Below are positions 50,735 to 59,766 of a stretch of 64,000 bases of DNA, piece by piece. A program made the position numbers and the translations under genes. The stretch lies in assembly GCF_014646295.1 (NCBI RefSeq), contig NZ_BMNE01000001.1, forward strand, positions 1 through 64,000. Reading direction: 5' to 3'. The DNA is from Nocardia rhizosphaerihabitans (lineage in GTDB: Bacteria; Actinomycetota; Actinomycetes; Mycobacteriales; Mycobacteriaceae). Every line of letters starts with the position of its first letter. Positions within the stretch are counted from its first letter, which is position 1. A model generated the notes under the pieces. It ran no database searches. It was not told the DNA's origin and saw only the letters and a program-made list of their open reading frames with translations.

Positions 50735-51637
50735 TCAGATGCCGTACTCGGGTGTGGGGTGTCGTCCCGGTGGCTCATCGATCGATCTGTGTTCTTGGTC
50801 GTCGAGGGCGTCCGGCTCGAAGGCCGCCGTGGGCGTGGCCGCATCGACGAGAGCATCGATGACTCGTCCTTCCTCTGACGCCGCTCGTGGTGTCGTCCCT
50901 GTGCCGAGCTGCTGGCGGGCGCGGGTGAGGAGGTCTTGCGTGGTCGCTGGCGCCATGTCCAACTCGCTGCTTGCGGTGGTGGTGCGCCGCAGGCTCGACA
51001 GTGACGAGCGCACGCTCGCGGCAACCGCGGGTGTGCCATGGTCGCGCCACAACGCGGTCATGTCCTCGACAGCGAGGTGACGGTGGGAGTGGACTCGCTC
51101 GGTCAGGATGGCGCCGGTGACGGTCCAGCTGCGGACCCGTTGTACTGGACTCATTTTGATCGCGTCAGCGGTATAAATGATCCGTGTCCGCAGTGCCTCC
51201 ATGTTGCGGCGGAGCTGGTGAGCCACTACTGGTTCGGGATCGGCGTCGATTCCCCTGCTGTGGAGGTAGTGTTCGCGGACCGCCGTGACCGCGGCCATGT
51301 CGGCGAGCCGGCGGGTGTCGTCGACAACACGACCGAATCCCCGGCGGACCACGTTGTTTTTGGGTGGGTCTCGCAGGACGGTGCTGCGCCGCCAGGCACG
51401 GTTCCTGGTTCCCAGTTCTCTGGCTTGATTGATCCACACAGCGGGGACACCGCGTGCTGAGGCGGTGGCCTCGGCCAGGCTGCGATCCCGGTCGATCTGC
51501 ACGAGTTCTGGGGAGTGGTCATGCTCGCGGCGCATAGCGGCGCCCTGGCGTGCGAGATCTTGAATCTGGGCGAGGACCTCTGCCTGTGCTGCGGGCAGCT
51601 CGGCGACGAGTCGGGGGTGTGGCACCGGGCTGGTCAT
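50735..51637 (-). CDS. Conjugation-block paralogue 1
   Basis: 300 aa. Helical throughout. The N-terminal region has the family pattern VLAQIQDLARQGAAMRRE, then ASARGVPAVWINQARELGTR. The C-terminus is Asp/Pro-rich (ALVDAATPTAAFEPDALDD), only loosely like the AAVEATG signature of its relatives. Last gene of the leftward operon. Function unknown; cytosolic by sequence. Confidence 0.65.
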   Translation of the reverse strand: MTSPVPHPRLVAELPAAQAEVLAQIQDLARQGAAMRREHDHSPELVQIDRDRSLAEATASARGVPAVWINQARELGTRNRAWRRSTVLRDPPKNNVVRRGFGRVVDDTRRLADMAAVTAVREHYLHSRGIDADPEPVVAHQLRRNMEALRTRIIYTADAIKMSPVQRVRSWTVTGAILTERVHSHRHLAVEDMTALWRDHGTPAVAASVRSSLSSLRRTTTASSELDMAPATTQDLLTRARQQLGTGTTPRAASEEGRVIDALVDAATPTAAFEPDALDDQEHRSIDEPPGRHPTPEYGI

Positions 51638-51662
51638 GGATCCATCCCGGTCGATCGGCGGG

Positions 51663-52529
51663 TCACGGTTCGGCCCCCGGCGCGGGTGGTGTCGGTGCGT
51701 GGCTGAACGTGGGCGGGGTCATCAGCGGGTCGTCGCCTGTGTGTGCGGTGGCAGCTCCGGTCGCGTCCACGGCCGCGTCGATCCGCGCACCGTCGGAGAA
51801 CAGCGGCTGTGTCGCCGACGGGGTCTGCGCTCGCTCCAGCTCCGACAGCGCCGCTGGTGGTTCCGGTGGCGCGAACTGCGGATCGGGTCTGATTCCCGCA
51901 CGCTCTAACATGATCGACTGGCTCGCGTAGCCGGTGATGTCGGTCGCGGCGATCTCGCTCCACTGGCGCGCGAGCTGATCGCGGCTCACGGCGGCCGCAG
52001 CCGAGGCGGCGGTCTCCATCCAGCCTTGGTGTGGCCAATGCTGGTCAGCTTCGGCGGCGTCGACGCCCAGGAGTGCACCGATCTGGGCAGAGCGCTGCCA
52101 CAGTGTCAAGATCACGTTCTCCACCGCGTCGCGCTGTCGCAGATCCTCCGCTGGCGTGAATCGGGAATGCGCGGCATAGATTCCGCAGAAGCGCGCCAAT
52201 CGGTCACAGTCGGCGCCCAGCCCCGCCAGCAGCCGGTCGCGGTCGATCGGGGCCGCGGGGCGCAGGAACAAGTTGGTGTTCCAGCTGATCCCTTTCGCGC
52301 CGCGTTCGCTGGCTTGTTTCACCCATTCGGGCGGGACTCCCCCTGCGGTGGCGGCCGCAGCGAAGTCGGCTTGCAGTCTGGCTCGATCCTCGAAGTCCTT
52401 CGCCTGCTGCGGTGTCGGTGTCGTACCGCTGGCTCGCTGCTGTTGGCGCAGTGTGTGCGAGTCTGCGGCGAAGTTCTGCAACGCCTTGAGGATTCGCTTC
52501 TGAACCGCGGTTGCGTTCGCCATATTCAT
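51663..52529 (-). CDS. Conjugation-block paralogue 2
   Basis: 288 aa from ATG 52529, which overlaps the upstream stop. N-terminal KRILKALQNFAADSHTLRQQ and AAATAGGVPPEWVKQASERG show the family pattern; RIDAAVDATGAATAHTG is the C-terminal signature. The tail is Pro-rich. Unknown function. Confidence 0.68.
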   Translation of the reverse strand: MNMANATAVQKRILKALQNFAADSHTLRQQQRASGTTPTPQQAKDFEDRARLQADFAAAATAGGVPPEWVKQASERGAKGISWNTNLFLRPAAPIDRDRLLAGLGADCDRLARFCGIYAAHSRFTPAEDLRQRDAVENVILTLWQRSAQIGALLGVDAAEADQHWPHQGWMETAASAAAAVSRDQLARQWSEIAATDITGYASQSIMLERAGIRPDPQFAPPEPPAALSELERAQTPSATQPLFSDGARIDAAVDATGAATAHTGDDPLMTPPTFSHAPTPPAPGAEP

Positions 52530-53383
52530 TCGTCGTTGCCTTCCGCGCTGGCCAGGGTGCGGAAGTCAGGGCCGAACCCGAGGTGTTCGATGGGGATCGT
52601 CGACCCGGGCGTGCCGAACCAGTTCGCTGGAATCTCCTTGCCGGTCATACCGGGGCTGTCGATGTGTCGGTCGGGGGTGCACCGGTGCAGGGGTCCGTTG
52701 GCGGCGTCGAGGACATGGCGCATCTGTGGATCGATGTGGCGGACGAACAGGCTGCTCATTGCCATCTTGTCTTCGGCTTTGACTGCGGCTTCGAAGCTGG
52801 CGTGCAGGCCGGCGAACCGGATCGCTACCGATTGGTGGCGCCACCATTGCCGACACCACGTGTACTGGCCTTCGCGGTTGTTGGCCGCGACCTTCACCGA
52901 TGTCACCGGCAGCAGCCACTGCTCGGTGAACTCGCTGTAGTGCCCGAACTTCCTGGGCGGCTGGCCCTGCTGCGGTTCGGCGGGCCGGGTGCCGAACCAG
53001 CCGGGCGGGACCGGGTCGAACGGCAACGACGGCGTGGATTGATGGTGGGTGCGGGTGCACCGGTGCAGCGGCCCGTTGGCGGCATCGAGGATGTGGGTGA
53101 CGTGTGGGTCGAAGTGTGAGAGCAGGAACGTGCTCAGCGCGGATCCGGCCTTGGAGCGGCGCATCGCCTCGAACGCGGTGTGCAGGTGCGCGACCCGCAC
53201 CGCCACCGGCCTGTGCGCCCACCAGCGGGTGCACCAGGTGTAGGTGTTCTCCCGGTTCGCCTCGGCCAGGCGGACACTGATCGTGGGCAGCATCCATGCC
53301 TGCGCGAAGTCGGTGAAATGCCGGAACTGTGGCGGGATCGGAGCGTTCGTGGGTGCGGTAGGTGCTGGGCTCGGGCTGGTCAC
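52526..53383 (-). CDS. Tandem DUF4913 protein
   Basis: 285 aa from GTG 53383 (overlaps the coupling-protein stop). Two DUF4913 units lie at about residues 18-110 and 140-235. Each has FxxWxLPxxSVxxAxxNREGQYTWCxxWW, xAxRxxxLHxxFEA and HxDPxxxHxLDAANGPLHRC; compare QYTWCRQWWRHQSVAIRFAG with TYTWCTRWWAHRPVAVRVAH. DUF4913 proteins are regular companions of actinobacterial coupling proteins and may contribute to transfer-channel assembly or substrate choice. Confidence 0.82.
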   Translation of the reverse strand: MTSPSPAPTAPTNAPIPPQFRHFTDFAQAWMLPTISVRLAEANRENTYTWCTRWWAHRPVAVRVAHLHTAFEAMRRSKAGSALSTFLLSHFDPHVTHILDAANGPLHRCTRTHHQSTPSLPFDPVPPGWFGTRPAEPQQGQPPRKFGHYSEFTEQWLLPVTSVKVAANNREGQYTWCRQWWRHQSVAIRFAGLHASFEAAVKAEDKMAMSSLFVRHIDPQMRHVLDAANGPLHRCTPDRHIDSPGMTGKEIPANWFGTPGSTIPIEHLGFGPDFRTLASAEGNDE

Positions 53384-55275
53384 GACCGGGCCTCCCCTGC
53401 CGCCGAGGTCGCCTTGATCAGCGAGACCGGGCCTCCGCCGAAGCGTTGCATCGACTTGTTCACCAGTGGTGCGTGGTCGCTGTCCCACCAGGGGACTTTT
53501 CGGACGACGACCGGGCCGTGGCCGGGGAGTCGGACCAAGGCGCGGTCTTTCGGGAGCGCGGCGAGCATCGCGACGTCGAGGATGGGTTCGGCCCGCCAGG
53601 ACAGGGTGCGTTGGATGCCTTGGGGGGTGTAGGTGCGGGAGCGGTCGGACACATCGTGTTGCCCGGCCATCGCCGACCAGTGCTCGAGGTAGTCGCGGGC
53701 GGCGATGGAGCCGCCGTAGACCTCGATCGACTGGGCTTGCATGGTCTTCCAGCCGTTGACCCCCCAGAGGTTTTCGGCTTGTTCGAGGACCTGCAGGATC
53801 GTCATCAGAATGATCCCGCAGCCCGCCGCATACGTGTAGTAGCTGGGCAATTCGCTGATACGGGCGCAGTTGGCGGCCTCATCGAGCACACACAGCAGCG
53901 GGGTCTGCAACCGTCCGTCCGCGCGAGCGCGGGCGGTAATCAACGCGGCTTCCAGGACCTGGCCGACCAGGGCCGCGGTCAGCGGGGTCGCACCGTCGGG
54001 CCCGGCCATCGACAGCGGATACAGAGTGTCGTTCGAGGTCACGAATTCGGTCGGGACGAACTCCGGCAACGCGTGCGTGCGGGCCGACTCGGTGACCTCG
54101 ATGAGGACCCCGTTCGCGACCCTCGAAGTCTTGTCCGGTCGGCTCGCTCGCCCGTCGCCCGTCTTGGCGGTGGTTTCGCTGACCTGGAACAGTTTCCGGA
54201 CCGGCGGAGTGACCATCTGGGCGTAGCCGGAATCGGAGAGCACGTTGAGGAAACGGCGTGCCATGTCGTAGAGGCCGTCGCGCTGGCGGGCGTAGAGGCC
54301 TTGGCATTCGATGATCCGTGCGGCGGGCCGGTCGTGGCCGAAGTGGCGCAGGATCAATGCCGGGGTCGGGTCCTGGTCTCGGCCCAGCCATTCGGCCACA
54401 TGGTGCAGGTCGCCATCCACGCAGGCGGCGGCGAAGGTGCACAGGGCGAACAACTCTTGGGCTCCGCCGTCGAAGTAGGCGTCGGTCTTGGCGTTGGCGA
54501 TCTCGCTGGCCGACCCTGCTGAACCGGAGACGAAGAATCCCGCGAGTTTGCGTGCCGCGGGCAGGCTGGTGACCTGGGTGAACAGGTTGACCCAAAACCC
54601 GCACACCGCCGTGCCGGTGACCGCTTGCAGGTCGCACACCCAGACCCGGCCGAGTTGTTCGCGGGCGTAGACGGTGTGGCGGTAGAGGTCCGGCTTGTTG
54701 GAGGTCGCCAGGCACGGTCCCCACGCCGAGAGCACAGCCGGGATCGCCCACGCCACAGTCTTTCCTGTGCGTTGTCCCGCCGCGACCGTGACACCGAGCT
54801 CGGCGGGCACGTGCAGGGCCACATCGCCGACGACCGTGCGCCCCAGTAGCGGTCCTGGGTTGTCCCGAACATGTGGTGGTGCGTCGCTGAGCAGGCGCTG
54901 GTTCTCGGCGAGGTTGTCGGCCGCGCGGGCGATGCGGATCTTGCCGGGCCGCTGCATGGTTCGCGCTGCGGCGTCGACCTCACGGTCATTGCCGAAGGCC
55001 TCTATCCCTCGCACACCCGCCGCACCGGCGGTGCACAGCAGCCCCAGCGCGATCGGGGTGGACTGCCACGGCCACCGCCGCTCATTCGATACCACCGACA
55101 GCAACGCCGCAAACGGGTTCCACGCCATCGGTTGCCCGGCCCACCAGCTGCCGAGTTTCAATGCTGCCCACACCAGCAACACCAGCACCAGCAGGGCCAG
55201 GAGGATCGCCAGCATGCCGGCTTCCTCACCCATCCCGGTCTTGTCGCGGCGGCGCGTTTCTCGGGGAGAGAACAT
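53380..55275 (-). CDS. VirD4/TraG-type coupling protein (conjugation ATPase)
   Basis: 631 aa. Two N-terminal membrane segments (MLAILLALLVLVLLVWAALK and TPIALGLLCTAGAAGV). Walker A is GQRTGKT at 167-173; Walker B is LLCVLDEAANCA. Later segments (SYYTYAAGCGIILMTILQVL, QSIEVYGGSIAARDYLEHWS) are typical of type IV coupling proteins. It should deliver the relaxase-DNA complex to the transfer channel. AAAGGAG precedes ATG 55275. Confidence 0.87.
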   Translation of the reverse strand: MFSPRETRRRDKTGMGEEAGMLAILLALLVLVLLVWAALKLGSWWAGQPMAWNPFAALLSVVSNERRWPWQSTPIALGLLCTAGAAGVRGIEAFGNDREVDAAARTMQRPGKIRIARAADNLAENQRLLSDAPPHVRDNPGPLLGRTVVGDVALHVPAELGVTVAAGQRTGKTVAWAIPAVLSAWGPCLATSNKPDLYRHTVYAREQLGRVWVCDLQAVTGTAVCGFWVNLFTQVTSLPAARKLAGFFVSGSAGSASEIANAKTDAYFDGGAQELFALCTFAAACVDGDLHHVAEWLGRDQDPTPALILRHFGHDRPAARIIECQGLYARQRDGLYDMARRFLNVLSDSGYAQMVTPPVRKLFQVSETTAKTGDGRASRPDKTSRVANGVLIEVTESARTHALPEFVPTEFVTSNDTLYPLSMAGPDGATPLTAALVGQVLEAALITARARADGRLQTPLLCVLDEAANCARISELPSYYTYAAGCGIILMTILQVLEQAENLWGVNGWKTMQAQSIEVYGGSIAARDYLEHWSAMAGQHDVSDRSRTYTPQGIQRTLSWRAEPILDVAMLAALPKDRALVRLPGHGPVVVRKVPWWDSDHAPLVNKSMQRFGGGPVSLIKATSAAGEARS

Positions 55276-55291
55276 GATTCACCAGCTCCTT

Positions 55292-56554
55292 TCACAGGTG
55301 GTGCTCGACGGCAGGTTCATGGCGGGGTGCGTCGATGACACCGGTGACCTCCGGGGTGCTCCACGCGGAGGCGAATCCGGTCTCTGGGAGCGCGGCATCG
55401 ACCGCGTCGGCAATCGCCGCACCGCCCGGATCGGTCGGCGTCGCAGTGCTCGGGGTGTAGGACAGCGGGAGGAAGGCCGGTTCGGCGCCGACGGCCAGCG
55501 CGAGTCCTGGACGCGGATACGCGTCGGGCCCGAACTCCGCACGTAGGGTGTCGATCTCGGCCAGCGCGTGGTCACGTTCGCCGAGGATCTGGTCGAGCTG
55601 GCCCAGGTGGGGCACGCCGGGCTGCTGTGACCAGAACTGCCCGGTCAGGCCAGCACGGTAGGCAGCACTGATGTCGTGCTCGCCCACCCCAGCCGACACG
55701 GCCTCGCGGCGGGCGCGGCGGGTGGCGTCCATCAGCGTTTCCAAGCGCTCGATCAGCACCTGCCCGCCCTCGGCGGTCCCGTCGAATTCCCCTGCCAGGC
55801 GCAGGTGCTCCGCGGCCAGGTCCTGGACGCGGCGAACCGCGGCGATCTGAGTCTTGTGCTGGTCGAAAGTGCGCGTGTAGTCGAAGATGACCGGCGCGTT
55901 GCGCTGCTCGGCAGGAATCAGCGCCTCGAGTTCGTCGGCGCCGGTGTCGCGGTCACCGGCGGCTTCCTCGATGGCGAGGAGGTCGTCGGTGGCGTCGATG
56001 ATCTGCTGGATCTCGTCGAGGTCGAGCAGATCGGGGCCGCGTCCACCCAACGCCCGATCAGCGGCACCCAGTCGCCGGGCACCGTCAGCGCCGAGGTCGG
56101 GGACCGCAGACAGATGGCGGGGCCGGTAGCGGGCGCCGTCTTGGGCCGAGTAGTCCTGGACCGGTTCGAGATGACCGGTGATCTCGGCGGCTTGGCGTTG
56201 GGTGCGCACGGTGGTCGATTCGACCGCGGGGTTGCCTTCGATGAAGGACTGCTGCAGACGTCCGAACTCGACGCGGGCAGATTCAGGGTTGGCAGTCCAG
56301 GACTCGACCGCGATGCTCAGCTGCTGCCACAGGTGCCGGTGTCCTGGCGAGGCGCTGTATCGCCACGCGCGAGCCAAGTCGTGGGCGCGGGCGGCGTATT
56401 CGACGACGTGGGCAGGGGTTTCACCGTGGGCGGCGATCTCGCGAAGCTGGTGGTGGGCGGCGAAGTCTGCGCGGAGCTGCGCTTCGACTCGGTCGGCGGC
56501 GTCGCGATAGTAGGTGGGATCGGTGTAGCGGGTCCCTTGGATCTGCCAGCTCAT
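55292..56554 (-). CDS. Conjugation-block helical protein (divergent paralogue)
   Basis: 420 aa, GGAG upstream of ATG 56554. Helical N-terminus (DRVEAQLRADFAAHHQLREI, HGETPAHVVEYAARAHDLAR) is loosely like the family pattern. An acidic central region (DLLDLDEIQQIIDATDDLLA) and coiled-coil segments follow. The C-terminus AIADAVDAALPETGFASAW resembles the signature. It directly precedes the coupling protein gene. Confidence 0.62.
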   Translation of the reverse strand: MSWQIQGTRYTDPTYYRDAADRVEAQLRADFAAHHQLREIAAHGETPAHVVEYAARAHDLARAWRYSASPGHRHLWQQLSIAVESWTANPESARVEFGRLQQSFIEGNPAVESTTVRTQRQAAEITGHLEPVQDYSAQDGARYRPRHLSAVPDLGADGARRLGAADRALGGRGPDLLDLDEIQQIIDATDDLLAIEEAAGDRDTGADELEALIPAEQRNAPVIFDYTRTFDQHKTQIAAVRRVQDLAAEHLRLAGEFDGTAEGGQVLIERLETLMDATRRARREAVSAGVGEHDISAAYRAGLTGQFWSQQPGVPHLGQLDQILGERDHALAEIDTLRAEFGPDAYPRPGLALAVGAEPAFLPLSYTPSTATPTDPGGAAIADAVDAALPETGFASAWSTPEVTGVIDAPRHEPAVEHHL

Positions 56555-56769
56555 CGCGTACTCCTGCCGGAGTGATCGCGATCATGGCGTGGGAGATGAA
56601 TTGTGGTGCTGTTTCTTTCGCGGATAGGGTTGGGCATCGTGCTTCCTCGGATCGAGAAAACGTCACACCCGTTCGGGGTGTGCTGAGTCCCAGCGGTTCA
56701 GGTTCGGTCGCCTCGGTCCAGTTCCCCCTAGCCGAAACACCGACAGACACAGACGATTTCGCTACTACT

Positions 56770-57717
56770 TCACAGGTCTCGTGCGTGATCCTTTCCTGCC
56801 CCCGTGCTGCGGTCAGGTGGTGTGTCGCTGGCGGTCTCTTCCCAGATCAGCTCGTGGTCATCACGCAGGGCCGCCTCGACCACTGCGGTGATCGCGGTGC
56901 TTTCCGCGGCCAGATCCGATGATTCGACGCTGCGGATGACGGTGTCGACGATCTCGGTCCGCAACGCACTCGTCGCGTCGGCGAGCATCTGATGTGGTGC
57001 CGGCGGCACGGCCGCACCCGCGCTGGTGTTGGGCGGGACATACAGCGGCACGGTCGGTTCGGGGTCGGCGCGGGCGTAGCGGTTCCATTCCTGAGCCAGG
57101 GCGAGGTCGTCGTAGGCCTGGATCGAGACCGCGTGCACGCGCCGGATCCCGTCCACGCTCGCACCCCACAAGTTCTCACCCTCGGTCGGTGTCAGCTGCG
57201 CCGCCGCGGCGAGCACGCTGGCCCGGGCATGCAGGGCAGTCATGTTCTCGCCGAAACGCGCCGCACCGATCGGGTCGCGACCGAAACTCCACCGCCCGGT
57301 ATTGATCCGGTCCAACCGTGCGGCTTCCAGGCTGGCCATGCGTTCGAGCTGCCACAGGTCCAACCCGAGCATGTCGAGGTAGAACTCCTGCGCGCTATCG
57401 GCGCGTTCCGGGTGCTGGCGCAGGACCGTCCGTGCCGGCGTGGAGTCGCTGCGGTAGCCGAGTTCACGGGCCTGGACGACCCAGTCGGGGTTCACCCCGC
57501 CCAGCAGTGCCGCGTACTCGGCGTGCTCGCGTTCGGTGTTGACCAGATCGAGGCGGTCGCGCCAGACCTTCTCCTGGTCGGCCGAGATTCCGTCTTCGAA
57601 CATTTGCGGTCCGGCTTCGCTGACGCGGCGGTGCTCGGCGGCCAGGTGCTGAATTCGGCGCAGTGCGTCGCCCTGCCAGTGCGCCGCCGCGTCGACCGGT
57701 TGATATGGACTGGTCAT
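56770..57717 (-). CDS. Conjugation-block paralogue 3
   Basis: 315 aa from ATG 57717, whose A is shared with the previous TGA (TGATG). N-terminal ALRRIQHLAAEHRRVSEAG and GGVNPDWVVQARELGYR fit the family. The C-terminal part (AAESTAITAVVEAALRDDHE) has a weaker signature. A 215-bp gap follows, in which I see no gene. Confidence 0.65.
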   Translation of the reverse strand: MTSPYQPVDAAAHWQGDALRRIQHLAAEHRRVSEAGPQMFEDGISADQEKVWRDRLDLVNTEREHAEYAALLGGVNPDWVVQARELGYRSDSTPARTVLRQHPERADSAQEFYLDMLGLDLWQLERMASLEAARLDRINTGRWSFGRDPIGAARFGENMTALHARASVLAAAAQLTPTEGENLWGASVDGIRRVHAVSIQAYDDLALAQEWNRYARADPEPTVPLYVPPNTSAGAAVPPAPHQMLADATSALRTEIVDTVIRSVESSDLAAESTAITAVVEAALRDDHELIWEETASDTPPDRSTGAGKDHARDL

Positions 57718-57884
57718 CACCACACCCCGCGATCGTGATCGAATCGTCGACCGGGTACGGGCGGCTCGAGCGCGAGTGTGAGGTCGCTGTCGGTGTCGGT
57801 GTCGGGCGTATCGGTGTCGTCAGTGGGCCGGGCGTGCAGGGCCCAACCCGTGGGCGCGTTGTGAGGGTCCCATTCGCCGCTCAT
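57717..57884 (-). CDS. 55-aa protein between two paralogues
   Basis: ATG 57884 overlaps the stop of the upstream gene (ATGA) and its TGA overlaps the next ATG, so it exactly fills the space. The product begins MSGEWDPHNAPTGWALHARP, has an acidic Asp/Thr repeat and ends FDHDRGVW. The Pro/Asp-rich type resembles the C-terminal tails of the neighbouring proteins, so it may be a detached tail. Confidence 0.6.
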   Translation of the reverse strand: MSGEWDPHNAPTGWALHARPTDDTDTPDTDTDSDLTLALEPPVPGRRFDHDRGVW

Positions 57885-58828
57885 GACCACACCCCTTGAT
57901 CCCGGACCATGCCGGTATCGCGGTCAGGTGGATGTGGTTGCTGGTGCGGGTCGGGCTCCCACTTCGCGCGGGTCCCGGCACCGGTGGCCTCCACCGCAGA
58001 GCCGATATCGCGGCCGATGGGCGGTGCATGATCGTCGGCGAAGCTGACCGCTGCCAAAGCCTTTTCGGCGCTCTCGGCGACCTGCCAGGGTGTCGGTGGA
58101 TCGAGGTCGGTGCTCTTGGAAGTGGCTTGGTTGTCGAAAGCGCGCGAGACGTCGGCCTCGATGCCCTTCCACGACAGCTCGCCGAAGCGCTGCTGGAGTT
58201 CGGCGTCGGTGTAGGAGGCCGCGGTCAGCTCCGCCAGCCGCTGCCACGAGTCGGAACCGCGCCCCCACAGCTGTCGTGCCTCACCCGGCTGCAGGTCGAT
58301 CAAGGCCGAGGTGCCTTTGATGCGCCGCCACAGCGCGGCCATGTTGTCGTGGAGCTGGCGTTCGCCGGGCTCGTTGTCGGGTAGTGCTCCGGTGTGGACG
58401 CGGTGCAGGTACTCCGCGCGCACCAGTGCGGCGTGTTCGAGGCGCCACACGTCACCGGAGATCTGTTCGAGCATGTGCATGCGCGTCGAGTTCGCCCCGT
58501 CCGGTGCCATGGGTAGTCGTGCGGTTTCGGGGGTGTCGCCCCAACGCACTCCCCTGGCGCCGGTTTCGGTGGCGTAGTCGATCATGCGTTGGGGGATGTC
58601 GAGGCTGTGGGCGTGCAGTTCGACCTCGCCTCGCTCGTCGTCCAACGCACGTAGGTTGGTGCGCCAGGCTTCCAGCTGCACGTTCGGGCCGCTGGTGTGG
58701 GCGGTCGAGTACTGGGGGTAGGCGTGGAACAGCGTGCGGTAGCGGGCATGGCTCAGGTGCTGGACTTGTTCGAGCAGCCGCAGCTGCCATGGCGGCAACT
58801 CCTCGGCCCCTGAGAGGGGATGGCTCAT
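57881..58828 (-). CDS. Conjugation-block paralogue 4
   Basis: 315 aa; ATG 58828 is preceded by GGAG. N-terminal LRLLEQVQHLSHARYRTL and HSLDIPQRMIDYATETGARG match the family, and GSAVEATGAGTRAKWEPD is the C-terminal signature. The end is DRDTGMVRDQGVWS, similar to the end of the 55-aa protein (DHDRGVW). Confidence 0.68.
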   Translation of the reverse strand: MSHPLSGAEELPPWQLRLLEQVQHLSHARYRTLFHAYPQYSTAHTSGPNVQLEAWRTNLRALDDERGEVELHAHSLDIPQRMIDYATETGARGVRWGDTPETARLPMAPDGANSTRMHMLEQISGDVWRLEHAALVRAEYLHRVHTGALPDNEPGERQLHDNMAALWRRIKGTSALIDLQPGEARQLWGRGSDSWQRLAELTAASYTDAELQQRFGELSWKGIEADVSRAFDNQATSKSTDLDPPTPWQVAESAEKALAAVSFADDHAPPIGRDIGSAVEATGAGTRAKWEPDPHQQPHPPDRDTGMVRDQGVWS

Positions 58829-58898
58829 CGGTTTCTCCAATCATGCTCAGTTACTGCGTCTTTCGCTCGAGTTGCGGCGGGAATGCCAGATCGAGGCG

Positions 58899-59765
58899 TC
58901 ACGGGTCGGGGCCAAGGTCGTAGTCGCTGCCTCGATCCGCTGCCGACCCGGTGGGGTCGTCGGATTCGGGTTCGGTGTGGGCGTCGATGCCGGTGACCTC
59001 GATCGCGGCGCTGATGCCAGCGCCGAAGACCTCGCGCACCGTGGGTTCCGGTCGCAGGGCCAGTGCAGCGAGCTCGACCATCCGATCCGGCAGGACCGGT
59101 AGTTGGCGGCTGATGTCATCGGGGGTGACCCCGGCCGCTGTCAGCACAGTCACCGGGATCGTCGCTGCCACGAAGTCGGTCTCGACGATCCGCCGCCACC
59201 GTGCCGTCAACGTCGAGCGCTCCATTGATTCGACGGTTTCAGCGACCCGCTCGGTCCAGGGCCGGGAGCTGGGCTCCCACGCGTGCTCGCGTTCGCGCTG
59301 GGTCAAGTCCAGGGCGTGACCGAGGGCGCCGACGCGTTGCCAACTCGCCCCCATCACTCGCCGGAAGGCATCGAATCCGTCGCGCGGCAGGGTTCCTTGC
59401 TGGGCGATCGCGGCCCCGACCCCAGCCATCGTCTGCAACTGCCAGACCGACCGGAGATGACCCGCCACGACCGTGTCGCGGTCGATGACTTCGGTGTTCA
59501 GCAAGGGCTGGCCGGGGCGCCAACCGTGCCCGCGTTCGCCGGCGGCGCGGGTGTAGTCGATCACCGATTGCGGCACACCGACCGCGGCCGCCAGCGCTTC
59601 GAGTTCATTCCCCGTCCGGCGAACAGTCTCCAAGTGAGCACGCTCGCCCGGCGTCAGGTCGAGAATGCCTGCAGTACCGGACTTTCCGATCAAGCGGTGG
59701 CGTTCGGTGGCCACGTTCTGGACGGCCTTGAGCAGCTTGGACTGGATCGGAGTCGGTTCGAACAT
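58899..59765 (-). CDS. Conjugation-block paralogue 5
   Basis: 288 aa; ATG 59765 lies 1 nt beyond the upstream stop. N-terminal QSKLLKAVQNVATERHRLIG and AAVGVPQSVIDYTRAAGERG are close to paralogue 2. The C-terminal signature is ISAAIEVTGIDAHTEPESDD. Unknown function. Confidence 0.68.
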   Translation of the reverse strand: MFEPTPIQSKLLKAVQNVATERHRLIGKSGTAGILDLTPGERAHLETVRRTGNELEALAAAVGVPQSVIDYTRAAGERGHGWRPGQPLLNTEVIDRDTVVAGHLRSVWQLQTMAGVGAAIAQQGTLPRDGFDAFRRVMGASWQRVGALGHALDLTQREREHAWEPSSRPWTERVAETVESMERSTLTARWRRIVETDFVAATIPVTVLTAAGVTPDDISRQLPVLPDRMVELAALALRPEPTVREVFGAGISAAIEVTGIDAHTEPESDDPTGSAADRGSDYDLGPDP

Positions 59766-59766
59766 C

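Noticed and set aside
53362..54522. Long plus-strand frame opposite the coupling protein
   Set aside because: Low-complexity Gly/Arg/Asp composition and antisense to motif-bearing ATPase sequence.
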